A stretch of 64,000 nucleotides of DNA from Pseudalgibacter alginicilyticus (GTDB taxonomy: Bacteria > Bacteroidota > Bacteroidia > Flavobacteriales > Flavobacteriaceae): assembly GCF_001310225.1 (NCBI RefSeq), contig NZ_CP012898.1:434001-498000 (forward strand), written 5' to 3'. The position numbers and the translations under genes are program-made. The notes under the pieces are model-generated. The model was not told the origin of the DNA and ran no database searches. It saw only the letters and a program-made list of their open reading frames with translations. Below, piece by piece: positions 35,124 through 43,443 of the stretch (its first letter is position 1; each line of letters begins with the position of its first letter).

Positions 35124-36020
35124 ATGGCAAAGCTTAAACCATATTATAAGTCTAGAGATAAAAATTTTTATCTGCTACATGGAGATACAAATCAACTTAT
35201 GCAAAAGTTTGACCATAAGTTTGATATGATATTTGCCGATCCACCATACTTTTTGTCTAATAATGGTTTATCAATACAAAGTGGTGAAATTGTTTCTGTT
35301 AATAAGGGTAAATGGGACAAATCTTTAGGAACAGAGTATATAAACAACTTTAACAGAGAATGGTTAACATTAGCTCGTGATAAGATGAAAGATAATGGTA
35401 CCATTTGGATAAGTGGTACAATGCATAATATTTTTAGTGTAGGTCAAATTTTAACAGAATTAGGCTTCAAAATATTGAACGTGGTTACTTGGCAAAAGTC
35501 AAATCCTCCACCTAATTTTTCATGTAGATATTTTACACATTCAACCGAGCAAATTATTTGGGCTAGAAAACTTCCAAAAGTTCCTCATTATTTTAATTAT
35601 GAATTAATGAAAGAACTTAACGGAAACAAGCAAATGAAAGATGTTTGGAAATTACCAGCTATTGCTCCTTGGGAAAAAAGTTGTACAAAACATCCAACTC
35701 AAAAACCTCTATCTGTTTTAACTCGAATTATTTTAGCATCTACACAACCAAATGCATGGATACTAGATCCTTTTGCAGGTAGTAGTACTACAGGAATAGC
35801 AGCAAATATGCTAGGTAGAAGGTATCTTGGTATTGATATGGAAACAGAATATTTAGATATAAGTAAAGCAAGAAAAAAAGAAATTTTAAATCCTCAAACT
35901 GTTGAACTATATAAATCAAAAATCAGAGGATTTAAAGATAAAAAGCAATTAAGTTTATTTTTAGCTGAAGAGCCAAAAACTGAATATCTACAAGATTTAG
36001 ATTTAACTATTAAAAGTTAA
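35124..36020 (+). CDS. dpnA: Second DNA methyltransferase, N6/N4 type (DpnA-like)
   Basis: 298 residues. The catalytic DPPY motif (FADPPYFLSNNG, about 38-49) precedes the SAM-binding DPFAGSSTTGIAANMLGRRYLGID (about 216-239), the beta order, with an intervening GTIWISGTMHN. In DpnII systems the second enzyme methylates the same adenine and can act on single-stranded DNA; here that role is inferred. Its stop overlaps by four bases the stop of the convergent small ORF (shared TTAA). Confidence 0.9.
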   Translation: MAKLKPYYKSRDKNFYLLHGDTNQLMQKFDHKFDMIFADPPYFLSNNGLSIQSGEIVSVNKGKWDKSLGTEYINNFNREWLTLARDKMKDNGTIWISGTMHNIFSVGQILTELGFKILNVVTWQKSNPPPNFSCRYFTHSTEQIIWARKLPKVPHYFNYELMKELNGNKQMKDVWKLPAIAPWEKSCTKHPTQKPLSVLTRIILASTQPNAWILDPFAGSSTTGIAANMLGRRYLGIDMETEYLDISKARKKEILNPQTVELYKSKIRGFKDKKQLSLFLAEEPKTEYLQDLDLTIKS

Positions 36021-36286
36021 TCTGGACTAGTTCTATAACCTAAATCAAATGCTATTTGCTTATAAAGTTTTGATTGTAATCCTTGACCTGCTCCTTTAAC
36101 AAAATTACTAGTCGGACTAAAATATAGATCAGAATTTTCTTCTATCGATTCAAATCTTTCTTTTAATGCTAATTTTAGCTCTTCTACAGTTTTATTGTTT
36201 TTTGGGTTTATATCTAAATAAATATCATTAATCAATCTAACTAAAGCACCCATTCCCGTTGTTTTAGCCAAAACAAATCTTCGCAT
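36017..36286 (-). CDS. Small protein of unknown function inside the cassette
   Basis: 89 residues on the opposite strand, beginning MRRFVLAKTTGMGALVRLIND and with a mostly helical, charged central region. No signal peptide or membrane segment. I do not recognise it. It is convergent with dpnA and ends by the right-hand repeats, so it belongs to the accessory cassette rather than to the core genome. It could be a cassette passenger such as a regulator; its ORF has normal amino-acid composition but is short, so it is less sure than the others. Confidence 0.6.
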   Translation of the reverse strand: MRRFVLAKTTGMGALVRLINDIYLDINPKNNKTVEELKLALKERFESIEENSDLYFSPTSNFVKGAGQGLQSKLYKQIAFDLGYRTSPD

Positions 36287-36322
36287 TTGTGTTATAAAAG
36301 CAATCGAGCGCTTGGTAGCGGC

Positions 36323-36353
36323 TATTTTACATAACGGCTAATTATAGATACAT
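36323..36353 (+). repeat. 31-base repeat, copy 1
   Basis: The pattern TATTTTACATAA-N6-AATTATAG-N-TACA is shared with 36376-36406 (25 of 31 identical, offset 53), and in inverted form with 36534-36562. Confidence 0.7.
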
Positions 36354-36375
36354 AAGAAAACAAATGCTTCTGGGA

Positions 36376-36406
36376 TATTTTACATAATAGAGAATTATAG
36401 CTACAC
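36376..36406 (+). repeat. 31-base repeat, copy 2
   Basis: See the copy at 36323-36353. Confidence 0.7.
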
Positions 36407-36488
36407 AATAATAAATACAACTACGAAGCCACAATTAGCTTGTCATAATTACTATCGATATAAGTCTAAAGACATTATATCTGCAATT

Positions 36489-36545
36489 ATGTCAAATATC
36501 GCCCAAAAGCGCTATTTCGCTAATTGTTGTGAAATGTACTATAAT
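36489..36545 (+). repeat. 57-bp direct repeat flanking the restriction-modification cassette, right copy
   Basis: 56/57 identical with 33048-33104; see that entry. Confidence 0.93.
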
Positions 36546-36547
36546 TT

Positions 36548-36568
36548 ATATTATGTAAAATAGAATTA
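36548..36568 (-). repeat. Right end of cassette inverted repeat
   Basis: Inverted copy of 32991-33012 with one base less. Confidence 0.75.
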
Positions 36569-36717
36569 CTAATACCTCACTGGCTTTATGAATATTCATA
36601 AAAAATATTATATCTAAATTGTTGTATGTCTGCATAATACATTTTATTTTAAATTATTGTAATCTCTATGGTCTTTTTAATCGTAACTATGGGTAAATAA
36701 TACATTAAAAAATAATT

Positions 36718-37551
36718 ATGAAGAAATTATCAATTGCATTACTTACAACTATAGTACTTACAGCCTGTGTTTCTAAAAAGAAATACGTAGCGCTTGAACA
36801 GGAAAATGGCGAAATAAAAAACGAGCTAACTAAAGTACGTGTAGAAAACGAAGAACTTGAAACTAAGTTTGCTAAAATTCAAGAACGTGTAGATACATAC
36901 AATTCTAAAATAAATTCATTGAAAAAAGAAAATGATGTGAAATTTGAAACAGTTGGTGATGTTGCTGTAATTTCCAATGAAACAAAAAATAGCATGCGGG
37001 AAACTTTAAAACATGTTAATCAAGAAAAATTAGGAAAAGCCACAACCCTTAAAGATTCTATGAATTTAGCAGTATCATATAACTTAAATAAATCATTAGA
37101 TAACAGCAGCCTTAATGAAGATGAAGATATTGCAATTGATATTGATCAAACCGTAGTTATGATTTCTATTTCAGATAAAATGCTTTTTAATACTGCAAGT
37201 TATAAATTGAGTAATAAAGCAAATACTATTTTAGAAAAAATAGCCAGTATTATCAATTCTGAGCCAAGTATTGAAGTTATGGTTGAAGGTCACACAGATT
37301 CTAGATCAATAAGCACTCCTAAAATAGCTGATAACTGGGATTTGAGCGTATTGCGTGCCACTTCAGTGGTTAGAAAATTACAAAACACTTATGGTGTAGC
37401 ACCAGAAAAATTAATAGCTTCTGGAAGAAGTAGCTACTTACCTATTGCTGGAAATGACAGCAGTGAAAATAGAGCTAAAAACAGAAGAACACGTATTGTT
37501 ATTTTACCTAATATCAACAAGTTTTTTGCACTTATGGCATCAAACGATTAG
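36718..37551 (+). CDS. OmpA-family lipoprotein with coiled coil
   Basis: 277 residues. Lipoprotein signal with lipobox LTAC (Cys17), then a coiled-coil region with many Glu/Lys heptads (about 20-75), and a C-terminal OmpA domain (about 150-265; VEGHTDSRS, NWDLSVLRATSVVRKL, GRSSYLPI, NRRTRIVI). It should be held in the outer membrane by lipid and bind peptidoglycan, stabilising the envelope. Confidence 0.9.
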   Translation: MKKLSIALLTTIVLTACVSKKKYVALEQENGEIKNELTKVRVENEELETKFAKIQERVDTYNSKINSLKKENDVKFETVGDVAVISNETKNSMRETLKHVNQEKLGKATTLKDSMNLAVSYNLNKSLDNSSLNEDEDIAIDIDQTVVMISISDKMLFNTASYKLSNKANTILEKIASIINSEPSIEVMVEGHTDSRSISTPKIADNWDLSVLRATSVVRKLQNTYGVAPEKLIASGRSSYLPIAGNDSSENRAKNRRTRIVILPNINKFFALMASND

Positions 37552-37576
37552 TAATCCCTCTAATTAATCCATTGAT

Positions 37577-37610
37577 AAGGCTGCTTAAATAAAAAAAGCA
37601 GCCTTTTTAA
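37577..37610 (+). terminator. Rho-independent terminator of the OmpA lipoprotein gene
   Basis: AAGGCTGC (37577-37584) pairs exactly with GCAGCCTT (37598-37605), followed by TTT. Confidence 0.8.
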
Positions 37611-37750
37611 TTACTTTAAATAAAAAATTAAATTTTAAAACTGTTAATATCTAATATACAGTTAATTGCGTTTGTTAATTTACAATGAATATTAATTGTT
37701 AAATAATCATAAATAAATTAATTGCATTTTCGTTTTAGTACCTTAACTGT

Positions 37751-37758
37751 TATATTTG
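37751..37758 (+). promoter_or_regulatory. -7 promoter element for the VTT-domain gene
   Basis: TATATTTG, matches TAnnTTTG, 24 bases before the start codon at 37783. Confidence 0.5.
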
Positions 37759-37782
37759 TACGCCTTAAATTAGTTAAGAATA

Positions 37783-38400
37783 ATGAAACCTAAAGAAAAA
37801 TCAAAAGCTGGAAAATCTCGTTTGCATTTATTGCATCAGTATTACAGCTACACGGGATTTTATAAATTTGTTATTCAGGCAGTTATAAAAGCATTGCCTT
37901 ATATTATTGGTATAATAGGAATTGTTTATATCATCAATCATTTTTTTGATATTAATGGTGCTTTGGTTCACCTAACAGAAATTTTACCTGCTTATGGTGT
38001 GCTTAGTTTCTTTTTTGCTTCCGAAACCCTTTTGGGACTTGTGCCACCAGAAATATTTATTGCTTGGGCAGGAAAATTATTAAGTCCCTGGTTTTATTTA
38101 AGTGTTTTGGCCGTTTTATCATACGCTGGCGGTATGGTGTCGTATTGGATGGGACGCAGCATTACCAAAATGCCATCCGTTCATAATTACTTAGAGGTTA
38201 AAATGGAAAAGCAGCTTAAAAATTCCAAAAAATGGGGCGGTTTTTTAATTATGGTAGGTGCAGTATTACCTCTACCCTTTTCTATTGCTTGTATGGCAGC
38301 CGGTATTATTGAATTTCCTTTTAAAAATGTATTGATTTATGGTTCATTACGATTTGTGCGTTTCGCTATCTATGGGCTCATTATCTTTAACGTTCTATAA
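37783..38400 (+). CDS. DedA/YqaA-type VTT-domain membrane protein
   Basis: 205 residues, about five membrane segments (38-58, 68-90, 105-125, 148-170, 178-200). Typical VTT features: FFASETLLGLVPPEIFIAWAG, GGMVSYWMGRSI and PLPFSIACMAAGI. DedA/SNARE-associated proteins act as lipid carriers (undecaprenyl phosphate, phospholipids) in bacteria; the substrate here is unknown. Confidence 0.85.
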   Translation: MKPKEKSKAGKSRLHLLHQYYSYTGFYKFVIQAVIKALPYIIGIIGIVYIINHFFDINGALVHLTEILPAYGVLSFFFASETLLGLVPPEIFIAWAGKLLSPWFYLSVLAVLSYAGGMVSYWMGRSITKMPSVHNYLEVKMEKQLKNSKKWGGFLIMVGAVLPLPFSIACMAAGIIEFPFKNVLIYGSLRFVRFAIYGLIIFNVL

Positions 38401-38439
38401 AAATTTCTTAAAAGGTACTGTTAATCAGTCTTGGTGTTA

Positions 38440-38447
38440 TATTTTTG
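38440..38447 (+). promoter_or_regulatory. -7 promoter element for DUF3817-mscS genes
   Basis: TATTTTTG, matches TAnnTTTG, 18 bases before the ATG at 38466. Confidence 0.5.
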
Positions 38448-38465
38448 CACCATAAATAAATTCAT

Positions 38466-38756
38466 ATGTTTTCATTTGTAAATATCTTTCGTATTGTCGC
38501 ACTTTTAGAAGGTGTTTCATATATTTTATTGTTGTTTATTGCCACACCAATTAAATACTTATTAGAGGATCCGCAATATGTTAAAATGTTAGGTATGCCA
38601 CATGGTATCTTGTTTATAGCTTATGTAGCACTAGCCATTATGCTTAAAAACGATTTTAAATGGACCAATAAACAATTCGGTTGGGTACTTTTAGCAGCCA
38701 TCATTCCTTTTGGTACATTTTATGTTGACAGGAAATATTTAAAACCTGCTCAATAA
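38466..38756 (+). CDS. DUF3817 family membrane protein
   Basis: 96 residues with three hydrophobic helices. N-terminal FRIVALLEGVSYILLLFIATPIKY and MLGMPHGILF are the DUF3817 signature. Function unknown. It overlaps the MscS gene by one base (TAATG), so it may be functionally tied to the channel. Confidence 0.88.
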   Translation: MFSFVNIFRIVALLEGVSYILLLFIATPIKYLLEDPQYVKMLGMPHGILFIAYVALAIMLKNDFKWTNKQFGWVLLAAIIPFGTFYVDRKYLKPAQ

Positions 38757-40024
38757 TGGAAAAAATCAATGAAGTGTCTTCTAAATATTATCATTTTATA
38801 TACAATCATCTTATTGAAATAGGTTTTTCTGAAACCTTGTCTACCTACCTCAATATGTTTGCATTGTTAGCAGCCTTATTGATTGTTGTATTTGCAGTTG
38901 ATTATGTTATTCGACGTATTTTAGTTACTACATTTAGCAGATTTGCACTTGCATCAAAATCTAATTTTGATGATTTATTAGTGGCTAATAAAGTCCCTAG
39001 AAACATTGCACATATCATTCCTTTTTTAATTGCATTGGAGTTTGTTCCAATTGTTTTAATTGATTTTAGCCATTTAGAAAATTTTGTTGAAAAAAGTCTG
39101 CAAGTTTTTGCTATTGTTTTAGCGCTTTGGATTATTAGAAGTTTTTTACATGCTTTAAAAGACTTTTTTAAAACTCTTCCGAGTCTTAAAGACAAACCTA
39201 TTGATAGTTACATTCAAGTATTTATGATCTTTGCCTGGGGAGCTGGATTTATGTCTGCCATTGCTATTATCACCAATACGCCTTTTATAAAATTTGTAAC
39301 GGGCTTAGGGGCAATATCAGCTGTTATTATTTTGGTTTTTAAAGATACCATTATGGGTTTTGTTGCCAGTATTCAAGTATCTATCAATGATATGGTGCAT
39401 ATTGGAGATTGGATTACTTTTGAAAAATATGGTGCCGATGGGGATGTTATTGAAATTAATTTGGCAACGGTTAAAGTTCAAAATTTTGATAAAACCATAA
39501 CTACTATTCCTACTTATGCGCTTATTTCTGATTCGTTTAAGAACTGGAGAGGTATGACAAAATCTGAAGGTCGGCGTATTAAACGTGCTTTAAATATTAC
39601 TCAAAGTAGTGTTAAGTATTTAACTGATAATGATGTAGATGAATTAAAAAAAATACAATTAATTACAGCGTATTTAGAAACGCGTGAAAAAGATATTCAA
39701 ACTTTTAATTCAGGAAATAACATTAATAAAGAATTGCTTTTAAATGGAAGAAACCTTACAAACTTGGGGGTGTTTAGAAAGTATATTGATTCGTATTTAA
39801 AAAGCCATTCTGCCATTAATAAAGATATGATGATTATGGCTCGACAACTCGCGCCAACAACACAGGGCATTCCTTTAGAAATTTATGCTTTTAGTTCAGA
39901 TAAGCGTTGGGAAAACTATGAATACATTATGGCCGATGTGTTTGATCATCTTATAGCAGCAGTTCCTTATTTTGGATTGGAAATTTTTGAGTTACCAACT
40001 AAGGTTACTTTTAACTCCAATTAA
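38756..40024 (+). CDS. Mechanosensitive ion channel, MscS family (YbdG-like)
   Basis: 422 residues. Four to five membrane helices in the first 200 residues, pore-lining helix with GLGAISAVIILVFKDTIMGFVASI (about 182-205), then a beta domain beginning DMVHIGDWITF and the PTYALISDSFKNWRGM segment of the YbdG/YnaI-like group. It should gate on membrane tension in hypo-osmotic shock. C-terminal cytosolic domain runs to the end. Confidence 0.93.
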   Translation: MEKINEVSSKYYHFIYNHLIEIGFSETLSTYLNMFALLAALLIVVFAVDYVIRRILVTTFSRFALASKSNFDDLLVANKVPRNIAHIIPFLIALEFVPIVLIDFSHLENFVEKSLQVFAIVLALWIIRSFLHALKDFFKTLPSLKDKPIDSYIQVFMIFAWGAGFMSAIAIITNTPFIKFVTGLGAISAVIILVFKDTIMGFVASIQVSINDMVHIGDWITFEKYGADGDVIEINLATVKVQNFDKTITTIPTYALISDSFKNWRGMTKSEGRRIKRALNITQSSVKYLTDNDVDELKKIQLITAYLETREKDIQTFNSGNNINKELLLNGRNLTNLGVFRKYIDSYLKSHSAINKDMMIMARQLAPTTQGIPLEIYAFSSDKRWENYEYIMADVFDHLIAAVPYFGLEIFELPTKVTFNSN

Positions 40025-40169
40025 TTTAGTATTCCACAAAACGTAAAAATAATAGATTAACGGTGTTTTTTTAGTGTTTAAAAGCGTGTTTTGAAAGAAA
40101 AATTTTGAATTAACATGCTAAATGATTTAGTTTTGAGGTAATTGTTTTAACCTACAATACCCAAATATC

Positions 40170-42035
40170 ATGAAAAAATTCTACCTTAACTTTTTAATAA
40201 TTGCTATATTTATTTTAGCTAGTCAGGTATACGGACAAACTGCAACCTGGACAGGAGCTCTTAATACCAATTGGCATGAAGCTAATAATTGGGATACAAA
40301 TACCATCCCTTCTATTACTGATGATATTATAATTCCCAATGGTTTAATTAACTACCCTACGGCAGGTTTTTCCGTTACATTTAATAGTTTAACGCTGCAG
40401 TCAGGTGCTTCTTTTATACCATCAAGTTCAGTTACAGGTACTGTAACCTATACTGTAGATATTCCAACTTCCGATTGGAATTTAGTAGCTCTTCCTGTTA
40501 CAGGAGAAACTATTCAAGACATCATTTCAAATCATTTATTAGATACTTTTACTACAAATGTAGGATTGGCATTTTATAGTAATACAATAGGATATCCTTG
40601 GATTTACTCTACAAGTATTTCATCTGGTAGTATTGCAAATGGTATTGGGATATCAGTAAAATTAGCAAGCCCAGGCAGTATGTCTTTTACAGGATTGATG
40701 ACTACTACAGACTTTAATAAAATAATAACTTTAGGGTCTAGAAATAATTACAATTTAATAGGCAATCCATATACAGCTTATGTCAATTCATCGACCTTAA
40801 TTACAAACAACTCTTCTATATTAGCAGAAGAAACCATTTGGGTATGGAATGGCAGTGTGTTTGAAGCACATAACAATTTGAACCCTATTGCAATAGCACC
40901 AGGACAAGCTTTTTTTGTAGAAGCTAAAGCTAATGGAAATTTAGCTTTTTCAATTTCTAATGCTTCGCATCAGACTTCAGTAAGTAATGTAACAGCTAAT
41001 ATTGAATTATTTGTAGAACGTGGAGGTACTAAAACTTCAACAAAAGTTTTTTACTTATCGGGAAAAACAACAGGATTTGATAATGGTTATGATTCTAAAA
41101 TGTTTAAAGGTGAATTACCTGGTTTAGGTTTTAATTCTAATGATCCTGAGGTTACTTTAGCTGTATTTACTAAAACTGTTGATGGTAGTAATGATGATTT
41201 AATCATTCAAGCTTTGCCAGATACAAATATAGAAACTACAGTAATACCTGTTGGTTTAATTGGTGCTAGTGGAGATGAAATTACCTTCTCTGCAGATAGC
41301 TTTGATTTAGCTGTAGGTCAAGATGTTTATTTAGAAGACCGCACCAATGGTGTTTTTACAAATTTATCTGAAACGGATTATACCGTAACATTATCAAGTG
41401 ATGTTAATGGTGGTGGTCAGTTTTTTATCCATACTGGTCTTGTAATAGATGTTACTAGTGTGAATGTTCCAGCTAGTGGCACTTATGTGGCAGGAAACAA
41501 TTTGGATTTTACTGTTAATTTTGATAAAAATGTAATTGTTACTGGAGCTCCACAGCTCGCAATTACTATTGGCAGTACCATTCATCAAGCTGTTTATTTG
41601 AGTGGTACAGGAACGAGTTCGTTGTTGTTTCGTTATGTTATTCAAGCGGGTGATTTAGACACTGATGGGATTACAATAAATTCTTTAGATGTAAATGGAG
41701 GAACATTGCAAGATGGCGATAGTAATGATATCGCATTGACATTGAATAATGTAGAGGACACATCAAACGTTTTTGTTAATGCGCCTTTAGCGATTGATAA
41801 TATTGAAAAACAATCAAAATTTTCAATATATCCAAATCCGGGTTCTGAAAATATATATATAAAGTCAAGTTTTGATGGTGATTTCCAAATTATTAATCAA
41901 TTAGGTCAAACCGTAAAAACTATAAAAGTAAATGCCAATGTAGTTACTAGTGTTTATGTTGGTAACTTGAGTGCAGGGCTATACTTTGTAAAATCTACTA
42001 ATACAGCATTACAAAAATTAATAATTAAGAATTAG
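40170..42035 (+). CDS. Secreted protein with type A T9SS sorting domain and Ig-like adhesin repeat
   Basis: 621 residues. Signal peptide to about VYGQ, an N-terminal G8/beta-helix-like region (TWTGALNTNWHEANNWD), a middle part of the kind seen in extracellular proteins, one Ig-like repeat (about 425-535, VTSVNVPASGTYVAGNNLDFTV, GDLDTDGI) and a C-terminal Por/type A sorting domain (about 550-621, FSIYPNPGSENIYIKS, LGQTVKTI, GLYFVKS). Cargo of T9SS, released or attached to the surface by sortase PorU. Ligand unknown. Its sorting domain is almost identical at DNA level to that of the next gene. Confidence 0.9.
   Translation: MKKFYLNFLIIAIFILASQVYGQTATWTGALNTNWHEANNWDTNTIPSITDDIIIPNGLINYPTAGFSVTFNSLTLQSGASFIPSSSVTGTVTYTVDIPTSDWNLVALPVTGETIQDIISNHLLDTFTTNVGLAFYSNTIGYPWIYSTSISSGSIANGIGISVKLASPGSMSFTGLMTTTDFNKIITLGSRNNYNLIGNPYTAYVNSSTLITNNSSILAEETIWVWNGSVFEAHNNLNPIAIAPGQAFFVEAKANGNLAFSISNASHQTSVSNVTANIELFVERGGTKTSTKVFYLSGKTTGFDNGYDSKMFKGELPGLGFNSNDPEVTLAVFTKTVDGSNDDLIIQALPDTNIETTVIPVGLIGASGDEITFSADSFDLAVGQDVYLEDRTNGVFTNLSETDYTVTLSSDVNGGGQFFIHTGLVIDVTSVNVPASGTYVAGNNLDFTVNFDKNVIVTGAPQLAITIGSTIHQAVYLSGTGTSSLLFRYVIQAGDLDTDGITINSLDVNGGTLQDGDSNDIALTLNNVEDTSNVFVNAPLAIDNIEKQSKFSIYPNPGSENIYIKSSFDGDFQIINQLGQTVKTIKVNANVVTSVYVGNLSAGLYFVKSTNTALQKLIIKN
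41820..41928 (+). repeat. Sorting-domain DNA repeat, copy 1
   Basis: 101 of 109 bases identical with 43129-43237; both encode the type A sorting domain. Confidence 0.9.
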
Positions 42036-42073
42036 TTATTACAAGTATTATTTAAATATTTTTAAAATACAAA

Positions 42074-42107
42074 AGCGTGAATTTTATGCAAATTCACGCT
42101 TTTTTTT
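42074..42107 (+). terminator. Rho-independent terminator of the 621-residue T9SS gene
   Basis: AGCGTGAATT (42074-42083) and AATTCACGCT (42091-42100) pair perfectly over 10 bp, 7-nt loop, followed by a run of T. Confidence 0.88.
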
Positions 42108-42197
42108 ATTAAAAACAACACCATTATTGCTGTGAGACTATAAAATAAATCTTTACGGTTCAAACTTATAAGTTTTAGTCATGTTCTTAGGTACTGA

Positions 42198-42230
42198 AAA
42201 CCGATTAAACGTTAAATAAACCGATTAAAC
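42198..42230. promoter_or_regulatory. Direct-repeat pair, 20-bp period, upstream of the second T9SS gene
   Basis: AAACCGATTAAAC occurs exactly twice, at 42198-42210 and 42218-42230, 20 bases apart, 95 bases before the ATG. Geometry suits an operator bound by a dimer. Binding protein unknown. Confidence 0.4.
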
Positions 42231-42324
42231 TTATTTTATTACAATATAAATAGTCTTTTTCTTTATTTATAAGATTTAAAAGATTACATTTAAGTAAGTT
42301 ATTTAATATAAAAATAAAAATGCT

Positions 42325-43353
42325 ATGAAAAAAAATTACTTCTATCTTTTATTAATTGTTTTATTTGTTTTTCCAAAACAAATGAATGCTCAAGTAGTAA
42401 CAAGTGTTTTAGTTCCTGCTAATAATACGTATGTTGCTGGAGAAAATTTGGATTTCACCATTAAATTTGATGTTCCTATTTTGGTCTCCACAACTTTAGG
42501 AACGCCACAATTATCAATCTCAGTTGGAGCCACAACACAACAAGCTATTTATGTGAGTGGTAGTGGAACCACTGATTTATTGTTTAGATATACTGTTCAG
42601 GCTGGTGACTTGGATACTGATGGCATTACTGTAGGAACATTATCTACAAACGGAGGTACATTACTAGATGTTGGTTTTGATGTTGCAATACTAACTTTAG
42701 TTAATGTTGGATCTACGGTTGATGTTTTGGTGGATGCTGTTTTAGCTACAGTAACAAGTGTATTAGTTCCAGCGGCTGATACCTATACTGCTGGAGAAAA
42801 CTTAGAATTTACAGTTAGCTTTTCGAAAAACATAACAGTATCAACAGCTGGGGGCATACCTCAATTGTCAATTACAGTTGGAGCCGCAACACAACAAGCT
42901 ATTTATGTAAGTGGTAGTGGAACGAGTGATTTACTATTTAGATATACTGTTCAGGCTGGAGACTTAGACACTGATGGCATTACTGTAGAAACATTATCTG
43001 CAAACGGAGGCACTTTATTAGATGCAGCTTTAAATGCTGTTGCATTAGTTTTAAATAGTGTTGGAGACACTACTGGTGTCATTATTGATACGTCATTAAA
43101 TACAAATGATGTTGAAAGCAAATCTAATTTTTCAATATATCCAAATCCGGGTTCTGAAAATGTCTATATAAAATCTGGTTTTGATGGTGATTTCCAAATT
43201 ATTAATCAGTTAGGTCAAATAGTAAAAACTATAAAAGCCCAATCCCATACAGAAGTTAGTATGTATGTGGGCGATTTAAAAGAAGGCTTGTATTTTATAA
43301 ATGCAGTAAACAACGCCAATGGTTCATTACAAAAATTAGTTATTAAAAAATAG
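42325..43353 (+). CDS. Secreted protein with two Ig-like repeats and type A T9SS sorting domain
   Basis: 342 residues. Signal peptide ending MNAQ, then two tandem copies of the Ig-like repeat (about 24-138 and 142-258: LVPAxxTYxAGENLxFT, QQAIYVSGSGT, YTVQAGDLDTDGITV) and a type A sorting domain (about 268-342). It is a smaller relative of the upstream protein: same repeat and nearly the same sorting domain, so it arose by duplication. Predicted surface or secreted protein. Confidence 0.9.
   Translation: MKKNYFYLLLIVLFVFPKQMNAQVVTSVLVPANNTYVAGENLDFTIKFDVPILVSTTLGTPQLSISVGATTQQAIYVSGSGTTDLLFRYTVQAGDLDTDGITVGTLSTNGGTLLDVGFDVAILTLVNVGSTVDVLVDAVLATVTSVLVPAADTYTAGENLEFTVSFSKNITVSTAGGIPQLSITVGAATQQAIYVSGSGTSDLLFRYTVQAGDLDTDGITVETLSANGGTLLDAALNAVALVLNSVGDTTGVIIDTSLNTNDVESKSNFSIYPNPGSENVYIKSGFDGDFQIINQLGQIVKTIKAQSHTEVSMYVGDLKEGLYFINAVNNANGSLQKLVIKK
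43129..43237 (+). repeat. Sorting-domain DNA repeat, copy 2
   Basis: See 41820-41928. Confidence 0.9.
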
Positions 43354-43380
43354 TTGAAATAATTGCTTTAAAACATAAAA

Positions 43381-43416
43381 AAGCGTGAATCTAAAAATGG
43401 ATTCACGCTTTTTTAT
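43381..43416. terminator. Bidirectional Rho-independent terminator
   Basis: AAGCGTGAATC (43381-43391) and GATTCACGCTT (43400-43410) pair over 11 bp. T run on the + side, and A-rich left flank giving TTTTATG on the - side, so it can end both the T9SS gene and the convergent metalloprotease gene. It resembles the terminator at 42074. Confidence 0.85.
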
Positions 43417-43443
43417 TAATGTTCTATCAAAATAAAAAAGTGA

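Larger units (their letters stand above)
36322..36563. repeat. 242-bp element with exact 13-bp terminal inverted repeats
   Basis: CTATTTTACATAA (36322-36334) is exactly inverted at 36551-36563 (TTATGTAAAATAG). The interval includes the right copy of the 57-bp direct repeat and carries no ORF. It looks like a MITE-like or att-like element. The same 13-mer also starts at 32997. Confidence 0.7.
36287..36717. other. Right boundary region of the restriction-modification cassette
   Basis: This 431-base gap has no gene. It holds two 31-base related repeats in tandem orientation (36323-36353, 36376-36406), the right 57-bp direct repeat, and the right inverted repeat, followed by the promoter region of the OmpA gene. 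Confidence 0.7.

Noticed and set aside
33048-36545. Integron cassette attC sites
   Set aside because: The GTTATGT near the repeat does not fit the GTTRRRY core well, there is no integrase gene, and the genes are an operon rather than single-gene cassettes. Kept as an open alternative only.
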